Below, in pieces: positions 27,850 through 36,753 of a DNA stretch of 64,000 nt (the stretch's first letter is position 1; each line of letters opens with the position of its first letter). The DNA comes from Peptococcaceae bacterium. Its GTDB lineage: Bacteria > Bacillota > Peptococcia > Peptococcales > Peptococcaceae. The notes below the pieces were generated by a model that saw only the letters and a list, made by a program, of their open reading frames with translations, was not told the DNA's origin and searched no databases. Both the position numbers and the translations under genes were made by a program. The DNA lies in assembly GCA_900759105.1 (NCBI GenBank), contig CAAETY010000110.1:31710-95709 (forward strand), given 5' to 3'.

Positions 27850-27878
27850 TTGACGATGGTACGGGACCATGTTATACT
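27850..27878 (+). promoter_or_regulatory. lepB promoter with an internal palindrome
   Basis: TTGACG (27850-27855) and TATACT (27873-27878) are 17 bases apart. The spacer contains ATGGT-ACGGG-ACCAT (27856-27870), a perfect inverted repeat that fills nearly the whole spacer and could be an operator. Confidence 0.75.
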
Positions 27879-27944
27879 AACAGGTAGTCTAATCTTTTAG
27901 ATGAAAATGGAAAATAGTGTTTCAACAGATAGTAGGTGATTTAA

Positions 27945-28493
27945 TTGAGCGAACCTGAAGTAAATGAAAAGGCAAGCATTCTCAAGGATTATATTCTGCC
28001 AGTAATTATTGCGTTGGCAATTGTAGTGGCAATAAGAACGTTCCTATTAGGGATGTTTTATGTACCGAGTGAATCTATGGTGCCAACATTAGAAGTGAAT
28101 GATCACGTGGTTGCAACAAAACTATCCTATAAAATGCATGAACCGGAACGTGGCGATGTTGTAGTTTTTAAGTATCCGATAAATGAAGAGCAAGGCTTAA
28201 AAGAGGTTGATTACGTCAAACGCTTGATAGGTCTTCCGGGAGAAACGTTGGAAATAAAAGACAATACTGTGTATATTAACGAAATGCCATTAAAAGAATC
28301 ATACCTTAATGCAGGAACGGATATGCCAAACTATGGCCCGATTACAATTCCTGAAGGAATGTACTTTATGATGGGTGATAATCGTAATAATTCGAGCGAC
28401 AGTCGCGAATGGGGTTTCGTTTCTGAAGAATATTTGATTGGGAAGGCACAATTTATCTATTGGCCTTTTGCCCACCTAGGAGGTTTGAACTAA
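27945..28493 (+). CDS. lepB: Signal peptidase I
   Basis: Membrane serine protease that cleaves signal peptides outside the membrane. One N-terminal helix (~15-35) precedes the catalytic box PSESMVPTL (Ser near residue 44); the lysine box is VDYVKRLIGLPGE (~90), and MGDNRNNSSDSREWG (~145) is the later signature. It starts at TTG. Its stop overlaps the rbgA start, so the genes are coupled. The length of 182 residues is normal for Gram-positive-type enzymes. Confidence 0.97.
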   Translation: MSEPEVNEKASILKDYILPVIIALAIVVAIRTFLLGMFYVPSESMVPTLEVNDHVVATKLSYKMHEPERGDVVVFKYPINEEQGLKEVDYVKRLIGLPGETLEIKDNTVYINEMPLKESYLNAGTDMPNYGPITIPEGMYFMMGDNRNNSSDSREWGFVSEEYLIGKAQFIYWPFAHLGGLN

Positions 28494-29347
28494 TGGATAT
28501 TCAATGGTTTCCTGGTCATATGGCCAAAGCGAGAAGGGTCATTGAAGAAGAATTGCGCTTGGTAGATGTAGTCATTGAATTGGTCGATGCGCGTATTCCG
28601 GAAAGCAGTCGCAATCCTCTGTTGGGGCAAATTATTGGTAATAAGCGTCCGCGCCTTATTATCTTAAATAAAGCAGACTTAGCAGATCCTGATCGTACTC
28701 AGTACTGGATAAAAAAATATACGAATAATAAAAATTTGGCTATTTCAGTGAATTCTACAAGCGGTCGTAAAAAACTTATCCAAACTGTTGTCGATGCATT
28801 ACATTCATTAACTGAAGCAAAGCGACAACGATATATAGAAAAAGGGGCAACTAATGTACCAATTCGCGTGATGGTAGTTGGGATTCCTAACGTGGGGAAA
28901 AGTACGTTCATTAACATGCTTCTGGGCAAAGGGGTTGCAACGACTGGCAATAAACCTGGGGTTACCAAGGGGAAACAATGGGTGCGCTTAACCGATGATA
29001 TCGAACTTTTGGATACGCCAGGGATGCTTTGGCATAAATTTGAAGATCAAGAAGTAGGTTATAAGCTTGCGATGACAGGCGCTATCAGTGATGAAGTGTT
29101 TGTTTGGGAAGAAATTGCTTTTAGATTTTTGAAGATTGTTCAAGAAAAATATCCGAAGCAACTTGCTGAACGCTATGAGTTAGGCACGGAAGAAGTTGGT
29201 TTTATGGATACATATGAAATGATGCAAGCCATCGGGCGTAAGCGTGGTGCTATTGTTCGAGGAAATAAGGTGGATGATTTAAAAACAGCACATATTATTA
29301 TCAAGGATTTTAGAGATAATAAAATTGGTCGAATAACGTTGGAATAG
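28493..29347 (+). CDS. rbgA: 50S ribosome biogenesis GTPase RbgA (YlqF)
   Basis: Circularly permuted GTPase for late 50S assembly. MDIQWFPGHMAKA at the N-terminus is diagnostic; NKADL (~62) precedes the P-loop GIPNVGKSTF (~127) and DTPGM (~175), showing the permuted order. AGGAGG lies within the lepB 3' end, supporting the ATG at 28493 over a longer frame. The length is 284 residues. Confidence 0.96.
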   Translation: MDIQWFPGHMAKARRVIEEELRLVDVVIELVDARIPESSRNPLLGQIIGNKRPRLIILNKADLADPDRTQYWIKKYTNNKNLAISVNSTSGRKKLIQTVVDALHSLTEAKRQRYIEKGATNVPIRVMVVGIPNVGKSTFINMLLGKGVATTGNKPGVTKGKQWVRLTDDIELLDTPGMLWHKFEDQEVGYKLAMTGAISDEVFVWEEIAFRFLKIVQEKYPKQLAERYELGTEEVGFMDTYEMMQAIGRKRGAIVRGNKVDDLKTAHIIIKDFRDNKIGRITLE

Positions 29348-29362
29348 GGGAGAGAATCAAGC

Positions 29363-30703
29363 GTGTTATTGCAAGATTTAATGAAAGCGTATCAAGCATA
29401 TGCTGATAAAGAAGTAGAGCTTAATGGTTGGGTTCGTACTGTTCGTAAATCAAAAGAATTTGGGTTTATCGAGTTAAATGATGGGACGACCTTAAATAAC
29501 GTGCAATTGGTATATAGCAATGAGCTTGAAAATTTTGATGCTATTGGTCACTTGACAGTAGGTAGTGCGATACATTGCAAAGGTATTCTTAAATGCACTG
29601 AAGGTGGAAAACAAGATTTTGAAATCCAAGTGACAGCATTGGATATTTTGAATCAAGCGCCATCTGACTATCCTTTGCAAAAGAAACGTCACAGTTTTGA
29701 ATATTTACGGACACAAGCACATTTGCGCCCACGTACCAATACTTTTTCTGCAGTGTTTAGAATGCGCTCTGTAATTGCTTACGCAGTGCATCAATTTTTC
29801 CAAGAGCGTGGATTTATTTACACACATACACCGATAATTACAGCCAGTGATGCAGAAGGCGCAGGGGAAATGTTTAATATTTCCGCAGGTGACGATAAAG
29901 AGTTTTTTGGTCGTCCGGCTAATTTATCAGTAAGTGGTCAGTTAAATGCAGAAGCGTATGCACTTGCATTTCAAAATGTCTATACCTTTGGCCCAACATT
30001 TCGTGCAGAAAATTCCAATACTACTCGACATGCCGCTGAATTTTGGATGATTGAACCAGAAATTGCCTTTGCCGATTTGAATGATGACATTCAATTGGCA
30101 GAAGACTTCATTAAGTTCATGATAGAAAGTGCATTTAGTCGCTTGCCGGATGAGATGGACTTTTTCGACCAACGCATTGAAACAGGGTTAATTGCTCGTT
30201 TAGAAGCGATAAAGAATGCAGAATTTGTAAGAATGGATTATACTGAAGCTGTAGACTTGCTTAAAAAGTCTAATAAAAAGTTTGAGTATCCGGTTGAGTG
30301 GGGTATCGACCTCCAAAGTGAACACGAGCGTTTCCTAACAGAAGAAATTATTAAAGGACCGGTATTTTTGACGGATTATCCAAAGGATATCAAAGCGTTC
30401 TATATGCGTATGAACGATGATAATCAAACCGTTGCTGCGGTAGATTTATTAGTACCGGGCATTGGCGAAATTATTGGTGGAAGTCAACGTGAAGAACGCG
30501 TGGATCGATTGATTGCACGAATGGAGCAATTAGGTATGGATACCGATGCGTATGATTGGTATTTAGATTTACGTCGCTTTGGCGGTGTAAAGCATGCCGG
30601 ATTTGGTGTTGGCTTTGAAAGATTGTTAATGTACCTGAGTGGAATGAGCAATATTAGAGATGTTATTCCATTCCCACGCACACCAGGTTCAATTTTATTC
30701 TAA
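29363..30703 (+). CDS. asnS: Asparaginyl-tRNA synthetase
   Basis: Class IIb synthetase that charges tRNA-Asn. An N-terminal OB-fold anticodon-binding domain (~1-105) is followed by the catalytic domain with [26 protein letters not shown] split across motif 2 and [13 protein letters not shown] as motif 3. The length of 446 residues and the sequence fit AsnRS rather than AspRS. It starts at GTG with AGGGGAGA upstream. No T-box leader is visible. Confidence 0.95.
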   Translation: MLLQDLMKAYQAYADKEVELNGWVRTVRKSKEFGFIELNDGTTLNNVQLVYSNELENFDAIGHLTVGSAIHCKGILKCTEGGKQDFEIQVTALDILNQAPSDYPLQKKRHSFEYLRTQAHLRPRTNTFSAVFRMRSVIAYAVHQFFQERGFIYTHTPIITASDAEGAGEMFNISAGDDKEFFGRPANLSVSGQLNAEAYALAFQNVYTFGPTFRAENSNTTRHAAEFWMIEPEIAFADLNDDIQLAEDFIKFMIESAFSRLPDEMDFFDQRIETGLIARLEAIKNAEFVRMDYTEAVDLLKKSNKKFEYPVEWGIDLQSEHERFLTEEIIKGPVFLTDYPKDIKAFYMRMNDDNQTVAAVDLLVPGIGEIIGGSQREERVDRLIARMEQLGMDTDAYDWYLDLRRFGGVKHAGFGVGFERLLMYLSGMSNIRDVIPFPRTPGSILF

Positions 30704-30715
30704 GGAGTAGATAAT

Positions 30716-31210
30716 ATGGCTAAAGATGCAACTTTTGATATTGTTTCGGAAGTAAATATGGCTGAAGTGACCAATGCAGTGAACCAAGCTGAAAAGGAAA
30801 TCAGTCAACGCTATGATTTTAAAGGTGTTAATACTGAAATCGTTCTCGAAAACAATGGCTTAAAAATTACAACCGGTGATGATATGCACTTAAAGAGTGT
30901 GGTGGATATTCTTCAATCTAAATTCATCAAACGCCAAGTGCCAATTGATAATCTTGAATACGGTAAAGTTGAAGCTGCTGCCGGTGGTAGTGTGCGCCAA
31001 ATGGTGACCATTAAACAAGGAATTGAAAAAGATTTAGCGAAGAAAATTTCTAAGGATATTAAAGATAGTAAGCTTAAGGTGCAAACCCAATATATGGATG
31101 ACAAGATTCGTGTGAGCGGGAAAAAAATTGATGATTTGCAAGCAGTTATTGCCAGCTTGAAAAATAACGATTATGGTATCAGTTTGCAATTTAACAACTT
31201 TAGATCTTAA
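30716..31210 (+). CDS. yajQ: YajQ family nucleotide-binding protein
   Basis: A 164-residue protein with two ferredoxin-like repeats, starting with [20 protein letters not shown] and containing SQRYDFKG, both diagnostic. Some homologues bind nucleotides including cyclic di-GMP; the role here is unknown. AAGGAG precedes the ATG. It follows asnS by 12 bases and is closed by a hairpin. Confidence 0.94.
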   Translation: MAKDATFDIVSEVNMAEVTNAVNQAEKEISQRYDFKGVNTEIVLENNGLKITTGDDMHLKSVVDILQSKFIKRQVPIDNLEYGKVEAAAGGSVRQMVTIKQGIEKDLAKKISKDIKDSKLKVQTQYMDDKIRVSGKKIDDLQAVIASLKNNDYGISLQFNNFRS

Positions 31211-31214
31211 TATT

Positions 31215-31256
31215 AAAAGGACGAGGTTTCTTTGAAAAAAGAAGCCTTGTCCTTTT
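31215..31256 (+). terminator. Hairpin after yajQ
   Basis: AAAAGGACGAGGTTTC pairs with GAAGCCTTGTCCTTTT, a 16-base-pair stem with wobble pairs. The T-tract is just the four T of the arm, so termination may be modest. Confidence 0.7.
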
Positions 31257-31300
31257 GCGTTATCACAGAGAAACGTTGCTACAAACTGTACAATCATTAA

Positions 31301-31352
31301 GACTCATAATTCATTATTTTGTGTTGCAAATTATTTAATTATGAGTCATAAT
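31301..31352 (+). promoter_or_regulatory. Promoter and probable operator of the ccpN-like operon
   Basis: TTGCAA (31324-31329) and CATAAT (31347-31352) are 17 bases apart. A perfect palindrome ATTATGA-G-TCATAAT (31338-31352) covers the end of the spacer and the whole -10 box. An 11-base inverted repeat (GACTCATAATT, 31301-31311; AATTATGAGTC, 31337-31347) spans the promoter. This layout fits repression, perhaps by the product of the first gene. Confidence 0.65.
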
Positions 31353-31386
31353 AGTATTATGCGAAAGTGAAAGGAGGAGAAGTCTT

Positions 31387-32028
31387 ATTCGACTCAATGA
31401 AAAACAACTACAAATTCTGGATATTGTAAAATCACAGAGTCCGATTACCGGTGATAAAATTGCTACTTTAATGCAAACGACACGTGCTTCCTTGCGTTCT
31501 GATTTAACATTTTTGACGCAATTGGGTTTATTGGAAGCTAGACCGCGCGTTGGCTATTATTATAGTCAATCTCGACAAGGATATGACATTTACATGAAAA
31601 TGATTCAAATGTCAGTATCCGATTACCAAAGTATGCCGGTGGTCGTGAACGAGAAGGCAACGGCCTATGATGCACTTGTATCGTTGTTTATTAATAATAT
31701 TGGCACTTTGTTTATTGTCAATGAAGAGGGTCTATTGGAAGGGGTTCTTTCACGAAAAGACCTTCTTAAATTAGCAATCGGTACAACAGATATGCACAAA
31801 GTACCGGTGAGTGTAATCATGACCAGAATGCCGAATCTTATTATGACTACTCCTGACGAAAGTCTGTGGAACGCAGCACAAAAATTAATTACGCATGAAA
31901 TTGATGGGTTGCCGGTTGTAAAAAAAGTTGGTGAAGATCAATTTGAAGTATTAGGCCGGTTTACCAAGACAAATGTGGTGCGTGCTTTTGTTGATATAGG
32001 CTATGGATATGCAGGAGAAGAATTGTAA
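31387..32028 (+). CDS. CcpN-like transcriptional regulator (HTH plus two CBS domains)
   Basis: About 213 residues with an N-terminal winged helix (LNEKQLQILDIVKS, then SPITGDKIA) and two CBS domains (VGTLF-like segment and the later GLPVV segment). It closely resembles Bacillus CcpN, the repressor of gluconeogenic genes, including LEARPRVGYYYS and VLSRKDLLKLAIG. The N-terminal similarity begins upstream of the first ATG (31471), and the only candidate start with a ribosome site (AAGGAGG, 31371-31377) is ATT at 31387. The stop overlaps the next ATG. Regulated targets are inferred. Confidence 0.88.
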   Translation: MRLNEKQLQILDIVKSQSPITGDKIATLMQTTRASLRSDLTFLTQLGLLEARPRVGYYYSQSRQGYDIYMKMIQMSVSDYQSMPVVVNEKATAYDALVSLFINNIGTLFIVNEEGLLEGVLSRKDLLKLAIGTTDMHKVPVSVIMTRMPNLIMTTPDESLWNAAQKLITHEIDGLPVVKKVGEDQFEVLGRFTKTNVVRAFVDIGYGYAGEEL

Positions 32029-32858
32029 TGGATCAAGTTCAAAAAGTATTGGTTTATATCTTATCGGATTCTATTGGAGAAACGGCGCAGTATGTTGCAC
32101 GTGCTGCAGCAAACCAATTTCCTGGGATTGAAGTGTCTTACAAACACATTCCGTTCGTAGAAGATACTGCATACATTACTGATGTATTAGAGCGTATTAA
32201 TCCTAAAGACAGCATTTTGATGTTTACCTTGGTGGTCGAACATTTAAAAGAATATGTGATTGAATTTTGTGAGAGTCATGGCATTAAATATTGTGACGTG
32301 TTAAGCAGTCCATTTTATGCTTTTGAATCTCTAACCGGAATTAAACCCGCGGGGCGGCCTGGACTTATTCAGAGAATGGACGAGAGCTATTTTAAGAAAA
32401 TCGAAGCCATGGAATTTGCGATTAAATATGATGATGGTAAAGACGTTAGAGGAATAGAAAACGCCGACCTTATCTTAGTTGGAGTTTCCAGAACTTCAAA
32501 AACGCCGCTTTCTATGTATATGGCTTATCGAGGCATTAAAGTAGCTAATGTACCATTGGTTCCCGAGGTAAAAGTAAGCGAAAGATTATTTGAAATTCCA
32601 AAAAACAAAATCATTGGCTTAACAATTCAACCGGATATTTTGGGGGAAATTCGTCATGAGCGTGTGAAAGGATTGGGTGTAACAAGTACCACCGATTACA
32701 CAGATCTTGGTAGAATTTTAGATGAACTAGAGTATTCCGAGAAAATTATGCGCCGTATCGGCTGTCCGGTGATTGATGTAACTCATAAAGCTGTAGAAGA
32801 AACAGCAAGTATCATTCTGCAAATTTATTATGACAGAGGAGAGAATATCATTGGCTAA
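32028..32858 (+). CDS. PPDK regulatory protein (bifunctional kinase/pyrophosphorylase, DUF299)
   Basis: A 276-residue protein of the PEP synthetase/PPDK regulatory family, which inactivates its target by ADP-dependent threonine phosphorylation and reverses it by phosphorolysis. The nucleotide loop GVSRTSKTPLSMYMA (~residue 150) and VPLVPE are diagnostic. It overlaps both neighbours: the regulator by one base and ppdK by eight. Its direct adjacency to ppdK argues that PPDK is the target. Confidence 0.94.
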   Translation: MDQVQKVLVYILSDSIGETAQYVARAAANQFPGIEVSYKHIPFVEDTAYITDVLERINPKDSILMFTLVVEHLKEYVIEFCESHGIKYCDVLSSPFYAFESLTGIKPAGRPGLIQRMDESYFKKIEAMEFAIKYDDGKDVRGIENADLILVGVSRTSKTPLSMYMAYRGIKVANVPLVPEVKVSERLFEIPKNKIIGLTIQPDILGEIRHERVKGLGVTSTTDYTDLGRILDELEYSEKIMRRIGCPVIDVTHKAVEETASIILQIYYDRGENIIG

Positions 32859-35505
32859 GAAATTTGTTTACTTATTTGAAGAAGGTAATAAAGATATGCG
32901 TGCTCTCTTGGGTGGGAAGGGCGCAAACTTGGCAGAAATGACCAAGATTGGTTTACCCGTTCCGCAAGGGTTCACAATTACCACTGAAGCTTGCAATGAG
33001 TTTTTTGATGCACAACGTCAATTGCCGGAAGGCCTTTTGGATGAAGCATGGGCTGCCATGGCTAAATTAGAAGAAAAAACCGGTAAAAAATTCGGCGATG
33101 CAACGAACCCTCTTTTAGTATCTGTTCGTTCCGGGGCTGCAATTTCCATGCCTGGGATGATGGACACCGTATTAAACCTTGGTTTGAACGACGTAACTGT
33201 TGAAGGGTTTGCAGCGCTTACCGGCGATGAAAGATTTGCGCTCGACTGTTACCGCAGATTCATTCAAATGTACTCTAACGTTGTTATGGGGATTGATTCC
33301 TATAAATTTGACGATTTAATTGAAAGAATCAAAGAAAAACAAGGTGTTAAAGATGACTATGAATTGAATGTTGATAGCCTTAAAGAATTGATTACCCTCT
33401 ATAAAGGGTTGGTTAATAAAGAAAAAGGATTTGATTTTCCACAAGACCCAAAGGAACAATTAACTTTGGCGATTACTGCGGTATTTGAATCTTGGGGCAA
33501 TAACCGTGCAATTGTGTATCGTCGTATTAATAAGATTCCTGATAATATCGGTACTGCTGTAAACGTACAATCTATGGTGTTTGGTAACATGGGCCCTACA
33601 TCCGGTACAGGGGTTGCATTTACCCGTAACCCAGCAACTGGGGTTAGCGAATTATATGGGGAATACCTTATCAATGCGCAAGGGGAAGACGTTGTTGCCG
33701 GTATTCGTACCCCACAACATATTTCTCGCTTGCAAAATGATTTGCCCGAAGCTTTCAAGCAATTTAACGAAACCTGCCAATTGTTGGAAAACCACTACAA
33801 AGATATGCAGGACATTGAATTTACCATTGAAAACGGAAAACTCTTTATTCTCCAAACCCGTAATGCAAAGCGTACAACTGCGGCAGCAGTTCGTTGCGCA
33901 GTAGACATGTATAAGGAAGGGATTATTGACAAGGATACTGCAGTATTGCGTATTGACCCACAACAATTGGATCAACTGTTGCACCCAAGCATTGACCCTA
34001 AGGCTGAACTTAATGTTATCGCAACCGGTTTACCTGCATCTCCAGGTGCGGCTAGTGGTGCTATCGTATTTAATGCAGATGAAGCTGAAAAACGTGGCGA
34101 AATGGGCGATAAAGTTATTCTCGTTCGCAATGAAACAACCCCAGATGATATCCATGGGATTGTTACCGCTCAAGGTGTATTGACCAGTCGTGGTGGGATG
34201 ACCAGTCACGCTGCTGTTGTTGCACGCGGGATGGGTCGTTGCTGTGTGTGTGGTTGCGAAGCTTTGAAGCTCGATGTTGAAAAAGGCACAATGACTGTCG
34301 GTGATCTTGTTCTTAAAAAAGATGATATTATTACCATTGATGGTTCAAATGGTAATGTTATCTTAGGTGAAGTACCAGTTATTCCACCTGAAATTGGCGA
34401 TGATTTCCAACAAATACTTGATTGGTGCGACGAAATCACTCGTGAAAATGGCTTGGGTGTTCATGCAAATGCCGATAACCCACGTGATGCACGAAAAGCA
34501 CTCGAATTTGGGGCAACCGGTATTGGCTTATGCCGTACTGAACATATGTTCATGGAAGTTGAACGTCTGCCAATCGTTCAAGAAATGATTCTGGCTCCGG
34601 ACGAAGAAGCTAGAAAAGAACCACTGAGCAAACTGCTCGTTTTCCAACAAGCGGATTTCTATGGCATTTTGGATGCGATGCAAGGTCTTCCAACCACCAT
34701 TCGTTTGTTGGACCCACCATTGCATGAATTCTTGCCTAACATGGAAAAATTGATGCTTGAAATCAATGACATGAAGCATACTGGTGGTGATGCGAAAGTT
34801 ATTGAAGAAAAAGAAGAGCTTCTTAAAAAAGTAAGATCTTTGCACGAAATGAATCCAATGCTAGGTCATCGTGGCTGTCGACTTGGTGTGACCTATCCTG
34901 ACATTTACAGAATGCAAGCGCGCGCAATTCTTCAAGCAACCGCTGAGCTTCTCAAGGAAGGAAAGGATATCCACGTAGAAATTGAAATTCCATTGGTTAT
35001 TGATCCGAAGGAAGTTGAAATTCTCCGTGCTGAAATTGATGATGTTGCAAAATTAGTTATGGAAGAGCAGGGCATTGAAATTCCATACAAGGTTGGTGCA
35101 ATGTTAGAATTGCCTCGCGCTTGCTTGCTCATCGATGAGCTTGCTGAACATTGCGATTTCTTTACCTTTGGCACCAATGACTTGACTCAAACTACATTGG
35201 GTTTCTCTCGTGACGATGCTGAAGGCAAGTTTATGCCAATTTACTTGCAAAAGAAAATTTTGAAAGACAATCCATTCGCTGTTCTTGATAGAAAAGCGGT
35301 TGGCTTCTTGGTAGAACATGCTGTGCGTAACGGTAAAGGCGTGAAAGAGGAATTGACTTTCGGTATTTGTGGTGAACATGGTGGCGAACCAAGCTCCATT
35401 GAATTCTGCCATGAAGCAGGATTAACCTTCGTAAGTTGCTCCCCATATCGTGTGCCGATTGCACGTGTTGCTGCTGCTCAAGCACAAATTAAAAAACCAC
35501 GATAA
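32851..35505 (+). CDS. ppdK: Pyruvate, phosphate dikinase
   Basis: Interconverts pyruvate, ATP and phosphate with PEP, AMP and pyrophosphate. The N-terminal ATP-grasp domain (~1-340) has GGKGANLAEM and SVRSGAAISMPGMMDT. The swivelling phosphohistidine domain carries GGMTSHAAVVARGMG (~450), with the target Thr beside the His. The C-terminal PEP/pyruvate TIM barrel holds GLCRTEHMF and FGTNDLTQ. The TTG at 32851 follows AGAGGAGA; a frame reaching 32830 is inside the preceding gene. Codon use is that of a highly expressed gene. Confidence 0.97.
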   Translation: MAKKFVYLFEEGNKDMRALLGGKGANLAEMTKIGLPVPQGFTITTEACNEFFDAQRQLPEGLLDEAWAAMAKLEEKTGKKFGDATNPLLVSVRSGAAISMPGMMDTVLNLGLNDVTVEGFAALTGDERFALDCYRRFIQMYSNVVMGIDSYKFDDLIERIKEKQGVKDDYELNVDSLKELITLYKGLVNKEKGFDFPQDPKEQLTLAITAVFESWGNNRAIVYRRINKIPDNIGTAVNVQSMVFGNMGPTSGTGVAFTRNPATGVSELYGEYLINAQGEDVVAGIRTPQHISRLQNDLPEAFKQFNETCQLLENHYKDMQDIEFTIENGKLFILQTRNAKRTTAAAVRCAVDMYKEGIIDKDTAVLRIDPQQLDQLLHPSIDPKAELNVIATGLPASPGAASGAIVFNADEAEKRGEMGDKVILVRNETTPDDIHGIVTAQGVLTSRGGMTSHAAVVARGMGRCCVCGCEALKLDVEKGTMTVGDLVLKKDDIITIDGSNGNVILGEVPVIPPEIGDDFQQILDWCDEITRENGLGVHANADNPRDARKALEFGATGIGLCRTEHMFMEVERLPIVQEMILAPDEEARKEPLSKLLVFQQADFYGILDAMQGLPTTIRLLDPPLHEFLPNMEKLMLEINDMKHTGGDAKVIEEKEELLKKVRSLHEMNPMLGHRGCRLGVTYPDIYRMQARAILQATAELLKEGKDIHVEIEIPLVIDPKEVEILRAEIDDVAKLVMEEQGIEIPYKVGAMLELPRACLLIDELAEHCDFFTFGTNDLTQTTLGFSRDDAEGKFMPIYLQKKILKDNPFAVLDRKAVGFLVEHAVRNGKGVKEELTFGICGEHGGEPSSIEFCHEAGLTFVSCSPYRVPIARVAAAQAQIKKPR

Positions 35506-35520
35506 TTAAATTAAAAATTT

Positions 35521-35563
35521 ACAAGGGCTTTCTATCAATTTGATGGAAAGCCCTTGTTTTTTT
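35521..35563 (+). terminator. Intrinsic terminator of ppdK
   Basis: ACAAGGGCTTTC pairs with GAAAGCCCTTGT (35546-35557) and is followed by a uridine run. It separates ppdK from dgt. Confidence 0.9.
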
Positions 35564-35626
35564 GTGATTATTTTAGTAATAATAATGTATGATAAATTTA
35601 TAATTTGTATTCGGAGGTGGTACGAT

Positions 35627-36682
35627 ATGATTAGAGAACATCTTGAAGCGCAGGAAGCGCTTGTTTTATCGCCATATGCGACATTAGCGCAGGACAGTCG
35701 CGGAAGGCAACGACCGGAAGAGGAAGAGAGTGTTCGAACATGCTTTATGCGCGACAGAGATCGAATTATTCACTCAAAAGCGTTTAGACGACTTAAGCAT
35801 AAAACGCAAGTATATATCTCACCGGGAAATGATCATTATCGTACACGATTAACGCATACTTTGGAAGTGAATCAGATTGCAAAAACGATTGGCCGAGCAT
35901 TAGGACTGAATTGTGATTTGATTGAAGCGATTGCCCTTGCCCATGATGTTGGGCATACACCTTTTGCACATTGTGGCGAGAACGTACTAAACCAATGTAT
36001 GCCACATGGTTTTAAACATAATTTGAATAGCGTGAGAGTGCTTTCAAAAATTGAAAAACATGGAGAGATGAGAGGACTGAACCTTTCGTGGGAAGTGTTG
36101 GATGGAGTGGCACATCATAGTGGCTTTAGCAAAAATACCACCCATGCAGCGACATTGGAAGGGCAAGTCATTCGTTTGAGTGATAAGATAGCCTATGTGC
36201 AACATGATATTGATGATACCATTCGCGCCAATATTTTTAGTGAAGGAGATTTGCCAAGAGAATATACCGATGTATTGGGGGTAAATTTAAGTGATCGAAT
36301 AACGACACTTGTCAATGACCTAATTAATCAAGGACTAATTATTATGTCCGACGCTTGGGAAGAGGAACGTGTTTTAGGTTTTAGTCCAGATGTAGATAAG
36401 GCGTTGCGCGGGTTGCGTTCCTTTATGTTCGATGAAGTATACCAAGGCGAGGTTTGTTCTTTAGAACGTGAACGTGCGAGTTTTATTGTGGAATTCCTTT
36501 TTGATTATTTTATGAAGCACGTTGAAAAAATGCCTGAATTCTATCAAGAAGTAGCAAGCAATGAGGGCAAAGAACGTGCAGTGGCAGATTATATTTCGGG
36601 GATGACAGATAATTATTGTGTGGAAATCTTTAAGGATTTAACAATACCGCGGTCTTTTATTCGTGAAAACGCTGTACTTTAA
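35627..36682 (+). CDS. Deoxyguanosinetriphosphate triphosphohydrolase-like HD protein
   Basis: A ~351-residue HD-superfamily dNTPase. RDRDRIIHSKAFRRLKHKTQV and ALAHDVGHTPFAHCGE (the HD metal site) are typical of the Dgt family that precedes dnaG-rpoD in Firmicutes. The ATG at 35627 is chosen since CGGAGGTGG lies upstream; a frame running 29 codons further would encode a hydrophobic stretch over the promoter region. It hydrolyses deoxynucleoside triphosphates to nucleoside and triphosphate in the family. Confidence 0.93.
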   Translation: MIREHLEAQEALVLSPYATLAQDSRGRQRPEEEESVRTCFMRDRDRIIHSKAFRRLKHKTQVYISPGNDHYRTRLTHTLEVNQIAKTIGRALGLNCDLIEAIALAHDVGHTPFAHCGENVLNQCMPHGFKHNLNSVRVLSKIEKHGEMRGLNLSWEVLDGVAHHSGFSKNTTHAATLEGQVIRLSDKIAYVQHDIDDTIRANIFSEGDLPREYTDVLGVNLSDRITTLVNDLINQGLIIMSDAWEEERVLGFSPDVDKALRGLRSFMFDEVYQGEVCSLERERASFIVEFLFDYFMKHVEKMPEFYQEVASNEGKERAVADYISGMTDNYCVEIFKDLTIPRSFIRENAVL

Positions 36683-36753
36683 ACGTAAAAAATGATATAA
36701 TAAAACGAATATCGGTTTTTGACAGTTGCTGCATGTTAAAAAGGAGGCCTACC

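Noticed and set aside
36719..36724. Perfect TTGACA before dnaG as a promoter -35 box
   Set aside because: At 16-18 bases downstream lies the dnaG ribosome site, with no -10 box; the TATAAT at 36696 lies upstream instead.
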